Below, in pieces: positions 48,269-56,908 of a DNA stretch of 64,000 nt (position 1 is its first letter; each line of letters begins with the position of its first letter). The notes beneath the pieces were generated by a model, which saw only the letters and a program-made list of their open reading frames with translations, made no database searches and was not told where the DNA came from. Position numbers and translations under genes: made by a program. The DNA lies in assembly GCA_964244115.1 (NCBI GenBank), contig CAXTHM010000013.1:1-64000 (forward strand), written 5' to 3'. The stretch is from CADCWK01 sp964244115 (GTDB lineage: Bacteria > Chloroflexota > Chloroflexia > Thermomicrobiales > UBA6265).

Positions 48269-49570
48269 GTGTCCAGCGATCGCCCGTCATCCGCGGCCGC
48301 GCACCGCCGTGTCGTCGTCACCGGTCTGGGTTCCATCACCGCGCTCGGTCCCGATGCGACCAGCACCTGGCGACGGCTCACCGCCGGGGAGACCGGCATT
48401 GACCGGGTCGCCGGTCTGGACCCGGACGAGTACGGCTGCGTGCTCCGCGCCGACATCGACGACGCCACCGAACCCCATCGGTTCCTGACCGGCAAGGCCG
48501 CCCGAACGACCTCCCGGTTCTCACGGCTCGCGGTCGAGGCGGCCGGCGAGGCGCTGATCGACGCCGGGCTGGTCGGCGACGACCTGCAGCCCGTCGAGAC
48601 GGCGGACCTCTCCGAAGGCGGGGCGCTGATGGGAACCTGCCTCGGCGGGACCTACGACGATCTCCTGCCGGCTTACGAGACCTTCCTGGCCCGTGGGGCG
48701 AGCCGGGTCCCGCCGCACCTCCACGTCATGTTTCCGCACAACCTCGCCGCCTACACGATCCAGCACCGGTTCGGGATGGGCGGACCGAGTTCGACCGTGG
48801 TGACCGCCTGCTCCACCGGTGCGCAGGCGATCGGCGATGCGTTCCTGGCCGTCCGGGACGGCCGGGCCCCGATCATGGTCGCCGGCGCGGTGGAGTCGCA
48901 TCGCAACCCGTTCTTCATCGCCGGGTTCGCGGCGATGCGGGCCCTCGTCACGGACAGCAACGACGACCCCGGCGCCGCCGTCCGGCCGTTCGACGTCACC
49001 CGGGCCGGGTTCGTCCTCGGCGAGGGCTGCGGGATGGTCGTCCTGGAGGACCGCGAGCGCGCCGAGCGACGCGGGGCCCGGATCTACGGCGAGATCGTCG
49101 GCTACGCGACGACCAACGATGCCTATCACCCGATCGCCCCGCTGCCGGATGGTTCCGGAGCCGCCCGGGCGATGCGCAACGCGATCGCGGACGCCGGGAT
49201 CAGCCCGGACCGGATCGGACTCGTCAACGCCCACGCCGCCTCGACGCCGGCCGGCGACCTCGCGGAGGCGATCGCGATCGCCGATGTGTTCGGTGAGCGG
49301 GCGACCTCGATCCCGGTCACGTCCTACAAGGGGGCGTTCGGCCACTGCATGGGTGGGTCCGGCGCGATCGAGACGGTCGCGACCATCCAGGCGCTCGTCC
49401 ATGGGACGATCCCGCCGACGCGGAACTTCCACGACCACGACCCGGAGGTCCCGGTCCGACTCGATATCGTCGCCGGGTCGGCCCGGCCGACTTCGGCCGA
49501 ATGGGCGATCAAGAACTCGTTCGGGCTCGGCGGGCAGAACGCTTCCCTGGTGCTCCGTCGGGAAGGTTGA
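48269..49570 (+). CDS. Solitary beta-ketoacyl synthase (FabF-like)
   Basis: Condensing enzyme of 433 residues with a complete Cys-His-His triad: Cys181 in TACSTGAQ, His322 in NAHAAST and His359 in KGAFGHCMG. The GFGLGGQNAS-type C-terminal signature appears as SFGLGGQNASL. It is a paralogue of the fabF at 54.3 kb but clearly diverged (for example HAAST against HATAT). No acyl carrier protein or other fatty-acid gene is adjacent. GTG 48269 follows GAAAGG; ATG 48221 is the alternative. It may serve a specialised lipid or polyketide-like product. Confidence 0.9.
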   Translation: MSSDRPSSAAAHRRVVVTGLGSITALGPDATSTWRRLTAGETGIDRVAGLDPDEYGCVLRADIDDATEPHRFLTGKAARTTSRFSRLAVEAAGEALIDAGLVGDDLQPVETADLSEGGALMGTCLGGTYDDLLPAYETFLARGASRVPPHLHVMFPHNLAAYTIQHRFGMGGPSSTVVTACSTGAQAIGDAFLAVRDGRAPIMVAGAVESHRNPFFIAGFAAMRALVTDSNDDPGAAVRPFDVTRAGFVLGEGCGMVVLEDRERAERRGARIYGEIVGYATTNDAYHPIAPLPDGSGAARAMRNAIADAGISPDRIGLVNAHAASTPAGDLAEAIAIADVFGERATSIPVTSYKGAFGHCMGGSGAIETVATIQALVHGTIPPTRNFHDHDPEVPVRLDIVAGSARPTSAEWAIKNSFGLGGQNASLVLRREG

Positions 49571-49643
49571 TGCCGCATTCCTGGGCGGTAGGGACCGCCG
49601 AGGCGGCCTCGTCGGCCGCGGAGCGTCGCTCGCTGTCTGAACG

Positions 49644-50966
49644 TCAGGCCGACGGCGCGTGCGACGGGTCGACCGCCGCCGCCGGGGCGATCCTGGGCCA
49701 CTGGAACTTCTCGGTCGCCTCCACCCCGAGATGGTCGAGCATCGCGGCGACCACATCCGGATCCCACTGGATCCCGGCGCCCTCCATCAGGATCGCGACG
49801 GCCCGCTCGTGGGGCATCGCGCCCCGGTAGGAGCGGGCGCTGGTCATGGCGTCGTAGGAATCGGCCACCGCGATGATGCGGGCGCCGATCGGGATCAGCT
49901 CCGCGGCGAGACCGTCAGGGTAGCCGCCGCCGTCCCAGCGCTCGTGATGATGACGCACCATGAGATGCCCGTCACCATAAGAGGCGAACGTCGAGACGAT
50001 GCTGGCCCCGAAGACGGGATGCTGCTTGATGAGAGCGAACTCCTCTTCCGTGAGGCGGGCGGTCTTGTGGAGGACATCGGGCTCGATGATGATCTTGCCG
50101 ATGTCATGGACCTCACCGGCGCTCTCGATCACGACCGCCTCCTCCGGAGTGAAGCCGAGCTTCAGAGCGAGGACGCCCGACGTCTCGGCCACCCGGCGGG
50201 AGTGGCCGGCCGTGTAGGCATCGCGCAGTTCGAGCAACTCGACCAGACGCGTCAGCGCGTCGTGGGTATCCGTCTCGAGCTGCGATGCCCGCCGCGAGGA
50301 GATCGAGATCAGCACGACCGGAACGGCCAGGATCGGGACGACGAGCGGTTCGACGAGCGCGAGGATGGCGGCGACGATCCCGATCCCGAGCTGGGTAGCC
50401 TCGGTCGGAAGGTCCCGGACGAGGTGTGCTCGCCAGACCCGGAACACGTTCACGCCCATCTGGAGAGCCGACGCCACCGAGACCAGACCGTAGTTCACGA
50501 CCGTCAGCACCATCGCCGCGATCACGATCGCCCCGACCGAGCCGAGCCCGGCGAGGTGCGGGCCGAGCCACGTCGCATCCTTGAGGACGACGTAGACGGA
50601 GCCGCTGATCATGACGTGAGCGATGGACTGGCTGACGTTGAAGATAGTCTCGGTTGGGTCTTCCGGACGGAGCATCAGGTACCCGACCAGAGCCGGGAGG
50701 CCGACCGCGAGACCAAGGAGCGGGAGGGGCGTCGTCAGGACGAGTGCCGTGTACGGAACGGTGATCATGAAGAGTTCGACGCCGGACCGCACCACGATGG
50801 GAAATCGGATCGCGAGGACCGTCATGACCATCAGAACCGAGACAGCGGGAAGGTCGAGACCAGAAAAGGCGTTCGGTACGAGCAATGGCGGGAGAACCGC
50901 CAGTGTCGTACCGAACGCCGCGCAGATCAGGATGTACCACTTGAGAGACGCGGGTATCGCACCCAC
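49644..50966 (-). CDS. Membrane HD-GYP domain protein (putative cyclic-di-GMP phosphodiesterase)
   Basis: Protein of about 440 residues. Seven or so N-terminal membrane helices (about 1-215) form an unnamed sensor module. The HD-GYP domain (about 235-425) has His-Asp in GEVHDIGKI, HHHERWDGGGYPDGL with the GYP signature, and ARIIAVADSYDAMTS. It should degrade cyclic di-GMP at the membrane in response to an unknown signal. GTG 50966 is preferred for its AGGA at 7 nt; GTG 51011 is an alternative. Confidence 0.9.
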   Translation of the reverse strand: MGAIPASLKWYILICAAFGTTLAVLPPLLVPNAFSGLDLPAVSVLMVMTVLAIRFPIVVRSGVELFMITVPYTALVLTTPLPLLGLAVGLPALVGYLMLRPEDPTETIFNVSQSIAHVMISGSVYVVLKDATWLGPHLAGLGSVGAIVIAAMVLTVVNYGLVSVASALQMGVNVFRVWRAHLVRDLPTEATQLGIGIVAAILALVEPLVVPILAVPVVLISISSRRASQLETDTHDALTRLVELLELRDAYTAGHSRRVAETSGVLALKLGFTPEEAVVIESAGEVHDIGKIIIEPDVLHKTARLTEEEFALIKQHPVFGASIVSTFASYGDGHLMVRHHHERWDGGGYPDGLAAELIPIGARIIAVADSYDAMTSARSYRGAMPHERAVAILMEGAGIQWDPDVVAAMLDHLGVEATEKFQWPRIAPAAAVDPSHAPSA

Positions 50967-51061
50967 TCGCTTGTCCTGACCAGCCTGCTGGTATCCGGTT
51001 CGCCAGATCACCCCGACCAGAGCCGACCGGAGATGGGAGCCGCCAGCGTCAAAGACGGCGG

Positions 51062-51325
51062 CTAGTTGACCGAAGCATACACGTTATGGCGAACGGTGTA
51101 CACGCTGGCCTTGCCGATGGCGGTCGGCTCGACGGCCGACGACTTGATGACGCACTTGCGGCACCAACCGATGCCGGCCTCGGCCTGCGGGACGCTCGCG
51201 CCGAAGGCGCCGAAGGCGACACCGGCGGTGATCGCCACCGCGGCGACGACGCGGCGGGAACGCCAGACGCCCCCGACCATGATGCTCTTGATGGAAGCGG
51301 CCTGGGTCTTGGTGGTGGTAGCCAT
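51062..51325 (-). CDS. Small exported protein with a CxxC pair
   Basis: Protein of 87 residues without recognised relatives. Residues about 25-48 form a signal peptide (RSRRVVAAVAITAGVAFGAFGAS, then PQAEAG as a likely cleavage site), leaving a mature peptide of about 37 residues starting GIGWCRKC, with two cysteines. It has the genome's codon bias and AAGGGGAA upstream of its ATG. It begins 95 nt upstream of the HD-GYP gene on the same strand. Function unknown. Confidence 0.6.
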   Translation of the reverse strand: MATTTKTQAASIKSIMVGGVWRSRRVVAAVAITAGVAFGAFGASVPQAEAGIGWCRKCVIKSSAVEPTAIGKASVYTVRHNVYASVN

Positions 51326-51540
51326 GTGGTCTCGTTCCCCTTGTGGATGGTCGCCCGGCGGCCAGCGCCATGGTCGACGGATCGGTATGTCGGAGGGAGA
51401 CGTCCGGCGGATGGACCACGGAAGCCCGATGAGGCTCCTGGTGCGGTGCCGCGGCGAGACACCGATCACTCCGTGTCCGGTGAGATCTCCCTGACGTGAC
51501 GTGCCCGCGAGGAGCGCCCCAAAGGCGACTTCTGACGGAA

Positions 51541-51581
51541 ATGACCCGTTCGGGTCATCCGATCAGGCTAGTACTGATCGG
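51541..51581. promoter_or_regulatory. Two adjacent perfect hairpins upstream of the small exported protein
   Basis: ATGACCCG-TT-CGGGTCAT (51541-51558) is followed without a gap by CCGATCAG-N7-CTGATCGG (51559-51581). Further inverted pairs lie nearby: ACCTAT/ATAGGT (51597-51624) and CAATAT/ATATTG (about 51731-51751), in an AT-rich patch within the 725-bp gap 51326-52050. They may be operators or part of an untranslated RNA. Confidence 0.5.
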
Positions 51582-52050
51582 CACTCCATCCATTCTACCT
51601 ATCCAATGGTCATAGTCAATAGGTCCTGTCTCCGAATACCTCAATAGGGGCGAATTTGCCTGCCACGATCGGGTCCTGACGATAATCTCGCTAGCGGAGG
51701 CGTTCAGTAGCCGATGACGTGCGAAAATTGGCAATATTGCGGATATATTGATCAGGATTTCGGTCACGTCCGCTGCTATCCGATCGGCCCGTACGGTTCC
51801 GGCGAATTGGCTCCGACTTCGTGTTCGCCCCTCGCCCATCCCGGAGATCCGCCTGGCCTGCAGAGGACGACGTCCGGCTCGGGATCGCCGGGGCGACTGG
51901 CTGATCAGGCGATCCCCGTGAGCACGGGGGCGCATCGGGACCGGACGCTGTCCGGTTCGAGCGCGCGGCGGTAGGATTTCGCTCATCGCGCGTGGGTTTC
52001 GCATCGAGCAGACCCGGGCTTGCGGTCGACTCAACGGAGGATCAGGACTG

Positions 52051-52998
52051 ATGGAATCCGCGACGAGCCCCCTGGATCGGACCCGCGCCTTCCTCCGCGA
52101 TCACCTGCGGATGCCGGGCGCCGACGCCCACGACCTGCCCGACTCACCCCACCGGTTCGTGGACGGCGGCCAGTACCGCGTCGAGATCCCGTCCGTGGAG
52201 GGTCCGGCCTGTGTCCGGGCGGTCTATGAGACGGCGGACGCGCTCGGGGTGCCGATCCATCGCGTCAGCCAGGGCAGTGGAGTCATGCTGCTCACGGATG
52301 ACGAACTCGACGAGATCGCCGCCCTCGCCCGCCAGCGGGGGATCGAGGTCAGCCTGTTCGTCGGCCCCCGGGCGGGCTGGGACACCGGCGCCATGAGCCA
52401 GGCTCCGGCCGGGCGGGTCGTCGCCCCGAAGATCCGGGGCATGGACCAGCTCGTCCATGCCGTCGAGGATGTCCGGCGGGCCTGCGAGCACGGGATCACC
52501 AGCGTCCTGATCACGGACGAGGGGCTACTCTGGGTGCTGGACGCGATGAAGCGGGCCGGTGAGCTGCCCGCCGAACTGATCCTCAAGGGGTCGGTCATGA
52601 TGGCGGCCAGCAACCCCGTCTCCATCCGGCTGCTGGCGGACAACGGCATGACGACGTTCAACGTCCCGACCGACCTGTCGCTGGCCCACCTCGCCGCCAT
52701 CCGGCAAGCGACGGCGATCCCGCTCGACATCTACATCGAAGCGCCGGATGACATCGGCGGTTTCATCCGGCACTACGAGATCGCCGAGATCATCCGCGTC
52801 GCGGCTCCGGTCTATGTCAAGTTCGGGCTGCGGAACGCGCCGAACATCTATCCGTCCGGCACCCATCTGGAGGCGACGGCGGTCGCGCTCACCCGGGAGC
52901 GCGTCCGGCGGGCGAAGCTCGGGCTCGACCTGTTGCATCGGCTCGACCCCGACGCCGTCATATCTCCACTCCCCACCCGGAGCGAGGCGGTCACGTAG
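52051..52998 (+). CDS. Peptidase U32-like TIM-barrel protein
   Basis: Protein of 315 residues. The middle part (LILKGSVMMAASNPVSIRLLADNGMTTFNV, then LDIYIEAPDDIGGFIRHYE and APVYVKFGLRNAPNIYP) looks like a barrel fold of the U32/collagenase-like group. It lacks the usual cysteine cluster and the classic U32 signature is not complete, so proteolytic activity should not be assumed. GGAGG lies 10 nt before the ATG. It precedes fabD, but with its own stop and a promoter between. Confidence 0.55.
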   Translation: MESATSPLDRTRAFLRDHLRMPGADAHDLPDSPHRFVDGGQYRVEIPSVEGPACVRAVYETADALGVPIHRVSQGSGVMLLTDDELDEIAALARQRGIEVSLFVGPRAGWDTGAMSQAPAGRVVAPKIRGMDQLVHAVEDVRRACEHGITSVLITDEGLLWVLDAMKRAGELPAELILKGSVMMAASNPVSIRLLADNGMTTFNVPTDLSLAHLAAIRQATAIPLDIYIEAPDDIGGFIRHYEIAEIIRVAAPVYVKFGLRNAPNIYPSGTHLEATAVALTRERVRRAKLGLDLLHRLDPDAVISPLPTRSEAVT

Positions 52999-53020
52999 GA
53001 CGGAGGTGGAGACCTCCGGC

Positions 53021-53029
53021 TGCTAGCAT
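53021..53029 (+). promoter_or_regulatory. Extended -10 promoter of fabD
   Basis: TGCTAGCAT matches TGnTATAAT with the hexamer TAGCAT at 53024-53029, 117 nt upstream of the fabD GTG. Confidence 0.45.
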
Positions 53030-53145
53030 TGCCTCAGGGCAAGGCGGATACTGGCCGAATGCCGTTGCCCGGTGACGGCGACCGGCCAGTGCCACCCGGT
53101 CGCCGGGTCAGTCACCGTCCCGCCGATTCAGCCAGAGGGTCGCCT

Positions 53146-54105
53146 GTGCAGCTGTCCGAACTCCCCGCCGACACGCTTGCCTTCGTCTTTCCCGGTCAGG
53201 GCAGCCAGCATCCCGGCATGGGTCAGGCCGTCCACGACGCCTCGCCGGCGGCCCGGGCCGTCTTCGCCGAGGCCGACCGTATCCTCGACCGGCCGCTGAC
53301 CGAGCTCTGCCTGACCGCGCCCGCCGACGTCCTCGAAGACACGGCCACGGCCCAACCGGCCATCCTCACCGTCAGCGTCGCGATCCTGGCGGCGATCCGG
53401 GAGCGCACGGAGACAGACGGCACGACCGTGACACCGCGGGTGGTCGCCGGACACTCGCTCGGGGAGTTCACGGCGATGGTAGCCGCGGGCGTCCTGGACT
53501 TTCCCACCGCCCTCCGGCTCGTCCAAGAACGTGGCACGCTGATGCGGCAGGCCGGCATCGAGCGGCCCGGGGGGATGGCCGCGGTCATCGGGCTGGACGA
53601 CGACACCCTCGACGCGATCTGCCGGACGGCCTCGGAGCTCGGCATCGTCGGGGTCGCCAACGCGAACTGCCCGGGGCAGGTCGTGATCAGCGGCGAGTTG
53701 CCGGCCCTGGCGCGGGCGATGGGCCTCGCGAAGGAGGCGGGCGCCAAGCGGGTCCTCCGCCTTCCGGTCAGCATCGCGTCACACTCGCCGCTCATGAGCG
53801 CCGTCGCGGCCCGGATGGGCGAACTCGTCGCGCGGGTCGCCCTGCGCATGCCGGCCATGCCGATCGTCGCCAACGCCTCCGGGCAGCCGATCGTCACGAT
53901 CGACGCGATCAGGACCGAGCTGAGGACGCAGGTCGAGCAGCCGGTCAACTGGACGACGTCCGTCCGGGAGATGATCGCCAGCGGAGCGACGACCTTCGTT
54001 GAGATCGGCCCCGGGCAGGTCCTGGGGGGCCTGATCCGGCGGATCGACCGCAACGTCACGGTCGTGACGGGCCAGGATCTGCTCACCGGCCAGACGACCG
54101 ACTGA
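53146..54105 (+). CDS. fabD: Malonyl-CoA:acyl carrier protein transacylase
   Basis: Loads malonyl groups onto acyl carrier protein for fatty-acid synthesis; cytosolic, 319 residues. FPGQGSQHPGMG near the N-terminus, nucleophile Ser104 in GHSLGEF, and His213 in IASHSPLM are all present, with VEIGPGQVLGGLI near the end. GTG 53146 has AGAGGG upstream. fabF follows after 211 nt; no acpP lies between, unlike many fab clusters. Confidence 0.95.
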   Translation: MQLSELPADTLAFVFPGQGSQHPGMGQAVHDASPAARAVFAEADRILDRPLTELCLTAPADVLEDTATAQPAILTVSVAILAAIRERTETDGTTVTPRVVAGHSLGEFTAMVAAGVLDFPTALRLVQERGTLMRQAGIERPGGMAAVIGLDDDTLDAICRTASELGIVGVANANCPGQVVISGELPALARAMGLAKEAGAKRVLRLPVSIASHSPLMSAVAARMGELVARVALRMPAMPIVANASGQPIVTIDAIRTELRTQVEQPVNWTTSVREMIASGATTFVEIGPGQVLGGLIRRIDRNVTVVTGQDLLTGQTTD

Positions 54106-54316
54106 CGGTTCACCCACGGGAGCGGGGCGGTGGCGGTGCTACCCTTCGTTTCGTACACTGTCAGCTTGACTTCTCCGGAGTCTCCGGCCGATGGGTCAGG
54201 ACGAGTCCGGGTCAAGTGAGTGCCCGACCGGACCGGTCAACGATGGGCGCTGTCCCGAAACCTCCCGACAAGCACATGGATTCTCCCGAGTCGAGACGTA
54301 CGGAAGGGTGTAAACC

Positions 54317-55558
54317 GTGACGCGGCGAGTCGTTGTAACAGGAGTGGGCGCGGTCTCCCCGCTCGGGATCGGGGCGGAGACGCTCTGGCGAGAATTGCTG
54401 GCCGGTCATTCGGGGATCCGGACGATCCAGAACTTCGACGCGTCCGAACTGGAAGTCAAGATCGCCGGCGAGGTCCCCGGGTTCGTTCCGAAGGACCACA
54501 TGGATGCGAAGCTGGCCAAGCGTATGGGGCGCTTCGCCCAGTTCGCGGTCGCCGCGTCGCGCGAGGCACTCGAGAGCGCCGGCCTGACGATCACCGATGA
54601 CAACCGGGAGCGCGTCGGCATCGTCCTGAACACCGGCGGCGGTGGCGTGCCACTCATCGAGGAGGAGACCCGCAACTCCCTGGCGAAGGGCCGGCGTGGC
54701 GTCGGTCCCTTCCTGATCCCCATGTTCTCGCCGAACATGGCCAGTAGCCAGGTCGGCATCAGCTTTGGCATCAAGGGTCCGACGACGACGTCGGTCGCTG
54801 CCTGCGCCGCCGGCACCCAGGCGTTCGTCGACGCCGTCCATACTCTCGAGCGTGGAGACGCCGACGTGCTCCTGACCGGCGGGACCGAGGCCGCGCTCTC
54901 GGCGGTCGCGATCACATCGCTGGCCCACATGGGAGCCCTAAGCCGCTGGGACGGCGACCCCAACGCCGCGAGCCGGCCGTTCGATGCCGAGCGCAACGGC
55001 TTCGTCTTCTCCGAGGGCGCAGTCGTGATGGTGCTCGAGACGGAGGAGCATGCCCTGGCTCGCGGCGCGACGCCGATCGCGATCGCATCCGGCGGTGCCT
55101 ACACCGCCGATGCGTTCCATATGACCGCGCCAGACCCGAGCGGCGAAAGCGCGGCCCGGGCGATGGCGGGGGCCGTCCGGCGCGCCGGGCTCGAGATGAA
55201 CCAGATCGACTACATCGCCGCCCACGCGACTGCGACGCAAATCGGTGACGCGGCCGAGACCAAGGCGATCCGGAAGGCGTTCGGCGCCCACGCCGACGCC
55301 CTGGCGATCTCCGCCAACAAGTCCATGATCGGCCACCTCCTCGGGGCGGCCGGCGCCGTCTCCGCGATGGCCTGCGTCTTCGCGATCCGCGACGGCCGGA
55401 TCCCCCCGACGATCAACCTCGAGACGCCGGACCCGATGTGCGACCTGGACTACACGCCCAACGTGATGCGCGAGTTGCCCGTCCGGGCGGCACTCGCCAA
55501 CGGCTTCGGCTTCGGCGGCCAGAATGCCTGCGCCGTCTTCCGCGCCTACGACCGCTGA
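54317..55558 (+). CDS. fabF: 3-oxoacyl-[acyl carrier protein] synthase II
   Basis: Elongating condensing enzyme of 413 residues. Catalytic Cys163 (VAACAAGTQ), His303 (IAAHATATQ) and His340 (KSMIGHLLGAAG) form the triad, and the ANGFGFGGQNAC signature closes the protein. GTG 54317 follows GGAAGGGTG. The 211-nt gap to fabD holds CCGGAG-T-CTCCGG, a small palindrome. A strong hairpin terminates the unit. Confidence 0.96.
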   Translation: MTRRVVVTGVGAVSPLGIGAETLWRELLAGHSGIRTIQNFDASELEVKIAGEVPGFVPKDHMDAKLAKRMGRFAQFAVAASREALESAGLTITDDNRERVGIVLNTGGGGVPLIEEETRNSLAKGRRGVGPFLIPMFSPNMASSQVGISFGIKGPTTTSVAACAAGTQAFVDAVHTLERGDADVLLTGGTEAALSAVAITSLAHMGALSRWDGDPNAASRPFDAERNGFVFSEGAVVMVLETEEHALARGATPIAIASGGAYTADAFHMTAPDPSGESAARAMAGAVRRAGLEMNQIDYIAAHATATQIGDAAETKAIRKAFGAHADALAISANKSMIGHLLGAAGAVSAMACVFAIRDGRIPPTINLETPDPMCDLDYTPNVMRELPVRAALANGFGFGGQNACAVFRAYDR

Positions 55559-55598
55559 TGGGTCGGCCCACTCCACGTCCCGCCCGTCGAATCCGACC

Positions 55599-55636
55599 CT
55601 GACGACGGGCTCCCCAGCCGGGGAGCCCGTCGTCAG
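55599..55636 (+). terminator. Terminator hairpin after fabF
   Basis: CTGACGACGGGCTCCCC pairs perfectly over 17 bp with 55620-55636 around a 4-nt loop. No T-run, but the stem is very strong and lies 40 nt past the stop. Confidence 0.8.
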
Positions 55637-55690
55637 ACCATCGGTATCGCCCGTGACACGCACGCGACGACGCGCACGGATTGCGCGGGT

Positions 55691-55699
55691 TGCTATCAT
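55691..55699 (+). promoter_or_regulatory. Extended -10 promoter of the sigma/HTH/protease operon
   Basis: TGCTATCAT, an excellent TGnTATAAT match, ends 46 nt before the first ATG. It is the only promoter-like element seen ahead of the five-gene run. Confidence 0.5.
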
Positions 55700-55745
55700 C
55701 GTGGGACGCAGCGCGCCCGACCCCCCGCGGTGCCCGGAGGCAACG

Positions 55746-56426
55746 ATGACTCAGCGAGACGATCCCTCTGACGACGTGGATACGACCGGCGAGGACCCGA
55801 AAGGCTTCGCCCTGCACCGACGCCTGCTGGAGCGGGACCCCGTGGCCCGACGCCAGTTCTGGAATCGCTATTTCGACGCGCTCGCTCACTATGCGACCAG
55901 CCGGATCTTCGACACCGTCAGCCGTGAGGATGCGGGCCGCACCCTCTCCATGCACGTCATCGAGGCCATGATCGACCGCCCGGAGCGATTCGATCCGACC
56001 CGCGGCAAGAGCCTCTACGGCTATCTGATGATGGACCTCAAGGGCGACATCGCGAACTACCTCGCCAAGCTCACGCGGGAGCCGCGGCCGATCCGGCTGG
56101 ACGCACCGATCGGTGGTGACGGCGACGATGTCGGAAACCAGGACCTGGGTGGGAACCTTCCTTCGGGCGAACCTGGCCCCCAGGAGATCGCCGAATCCGC
56201 CGAGAGCCAGGCCCGGGTCGACGCGATCCGGAGACGGGTCGTCGAGACGGACGAGGAGGGCATCGTCTTCGACCTGCAGTACGTCGCGGGGGAACGCGCG
56301 ACCGACGCCTTCGCCACCGCCCTGGGGCTCACCGGGGTGCCCTCGGGCGAGCAGGCCCTGGTCGTCCAGAAACTGAAGGATCGACTGGCGAAACGACTTC
56401 GCCGGATGCGAGAGGACGAACGATGA
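55746..56426 (+). CDS. Sigma-70-like (region-2-type) protein, first gene of the IrrE/HerA locus
   Basis: Protein of 226 residues. Residues about 30-110 look like sigma region 2: FWNRYFDALAHYATSRIF, RPERFDPTRGKSLYGYLMMDLKGDIANYLAKL, the DP..G...YL..-type core of extracytoplasmic sigma factors. A linker and a C-terminal helical part (about 160-226, EGIVFDLQYVAGERATDAFATALGLTG) may be a degenerate region 4. GGAGG precedes the ATG. Its TGA overlaps the next ATG (ATGA). It may be a true alternative sigma factor or a helper; I cannot separate these. Confidence 0.6.
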   Translation: MTQRDDPSDDVDTTGEDPKGFALHRRLLERDPVARRQFWNRYFDALAHYATSRIFDTVSREDAGRTLSMHVIEAMIDRPERFDPTRGKSLYGYLMMDLKGDIANYLAKLTREPRPIRLDAPIGGDGDDVGNQDLGGNLPSGEPGPQEIAESAESQARVDAIRRRVVETDEEGIVFDLQYVAGERATDAFATALGLTGVPSGEQALVVQKLKDRLAKRLRRMREDER

Positions 56427-56908
56427 ACGAGGACGCGAACAACGTCGCGACTCGACCAGACGATGACGCGGACGATGAGACGTTCAGACCGACCCCACTC
56501 ACGGCGGATCAGCTCGCCTGGCTGCGGGATCGGGCGGCGATCCGGGACTCCGCCCTCGGCAGCCAGCTGCTCCGGTTCCGGGAGCAGGAAGGCTGGACGC
56601 ACGAACAGCTCGCCGACCACCTCGGCCTGACGCCCGAGGGGCTTGATCGGCTCAGTCTCTCCGGCCGGCCGCGCAAGGACCGGTTCGCCGCCGATGTCCG
56701 GGCCATCGCCGCCGACAGTGGCGTCCCCGACCTACAACTGATGCAGCTCCTCCGGGCGGTCGAGAGCCGGGACGCCTTCGTCGGCTCCCAGGCGGCCCGA
56801 CGGATCGTCGCGGCCGCCCGTGACCACGACGACCAGACACCATCGCCCGCCGAGCAGCGCCTCCGCGAGGCGAGCGAACCGGAGCAGTCCGAAGACGATC
56901 ACCGGTGA
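56423..56908 (+). CDS. Helix-turn-helix protein between sigma-like factor and IrrE-like protease
   Basis: Protein of 161 residues. A central XRE-like HTH (about 45-78, LLRFREQEGWTHEQLADHLGLTPEGLDRL) is flanked by an acidic N-terminus and a charged C-terminus. The layout of an HTH protein directly ahead of an ImmA/IrrE protease is that of known substrate-protease pairs (ImmR-ImmA, DdrO-IrrE), so it may be the protease target (inference). It overlaps both neighbours by 4 bp, so strict co-translation is likely. Confidence 0.7.
   Translation: MNEDANNVATRPDDDADDETFRPTPLTADQLAWLRDRAAIRDSALGSQLLRFREQEGWTHEQLADHLGLTPEGLDRLSLSGRPRKDRFAADVRAIAADSGVPDLQLMQLLRAVESRDAFVGSQAARRIVAAARDHDDQTPSPAEQRLREASEPEQSEDDHR

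Noticed and set aside
51714..51974. 86-codon frame starting MTCENWQYCGY
   Set aside because: The start is in an AT-rich patch and lacks a ribosome site. The second half is Ser/Gly/Arg-rich and unlike a real protein. It remains a weak candidate only.
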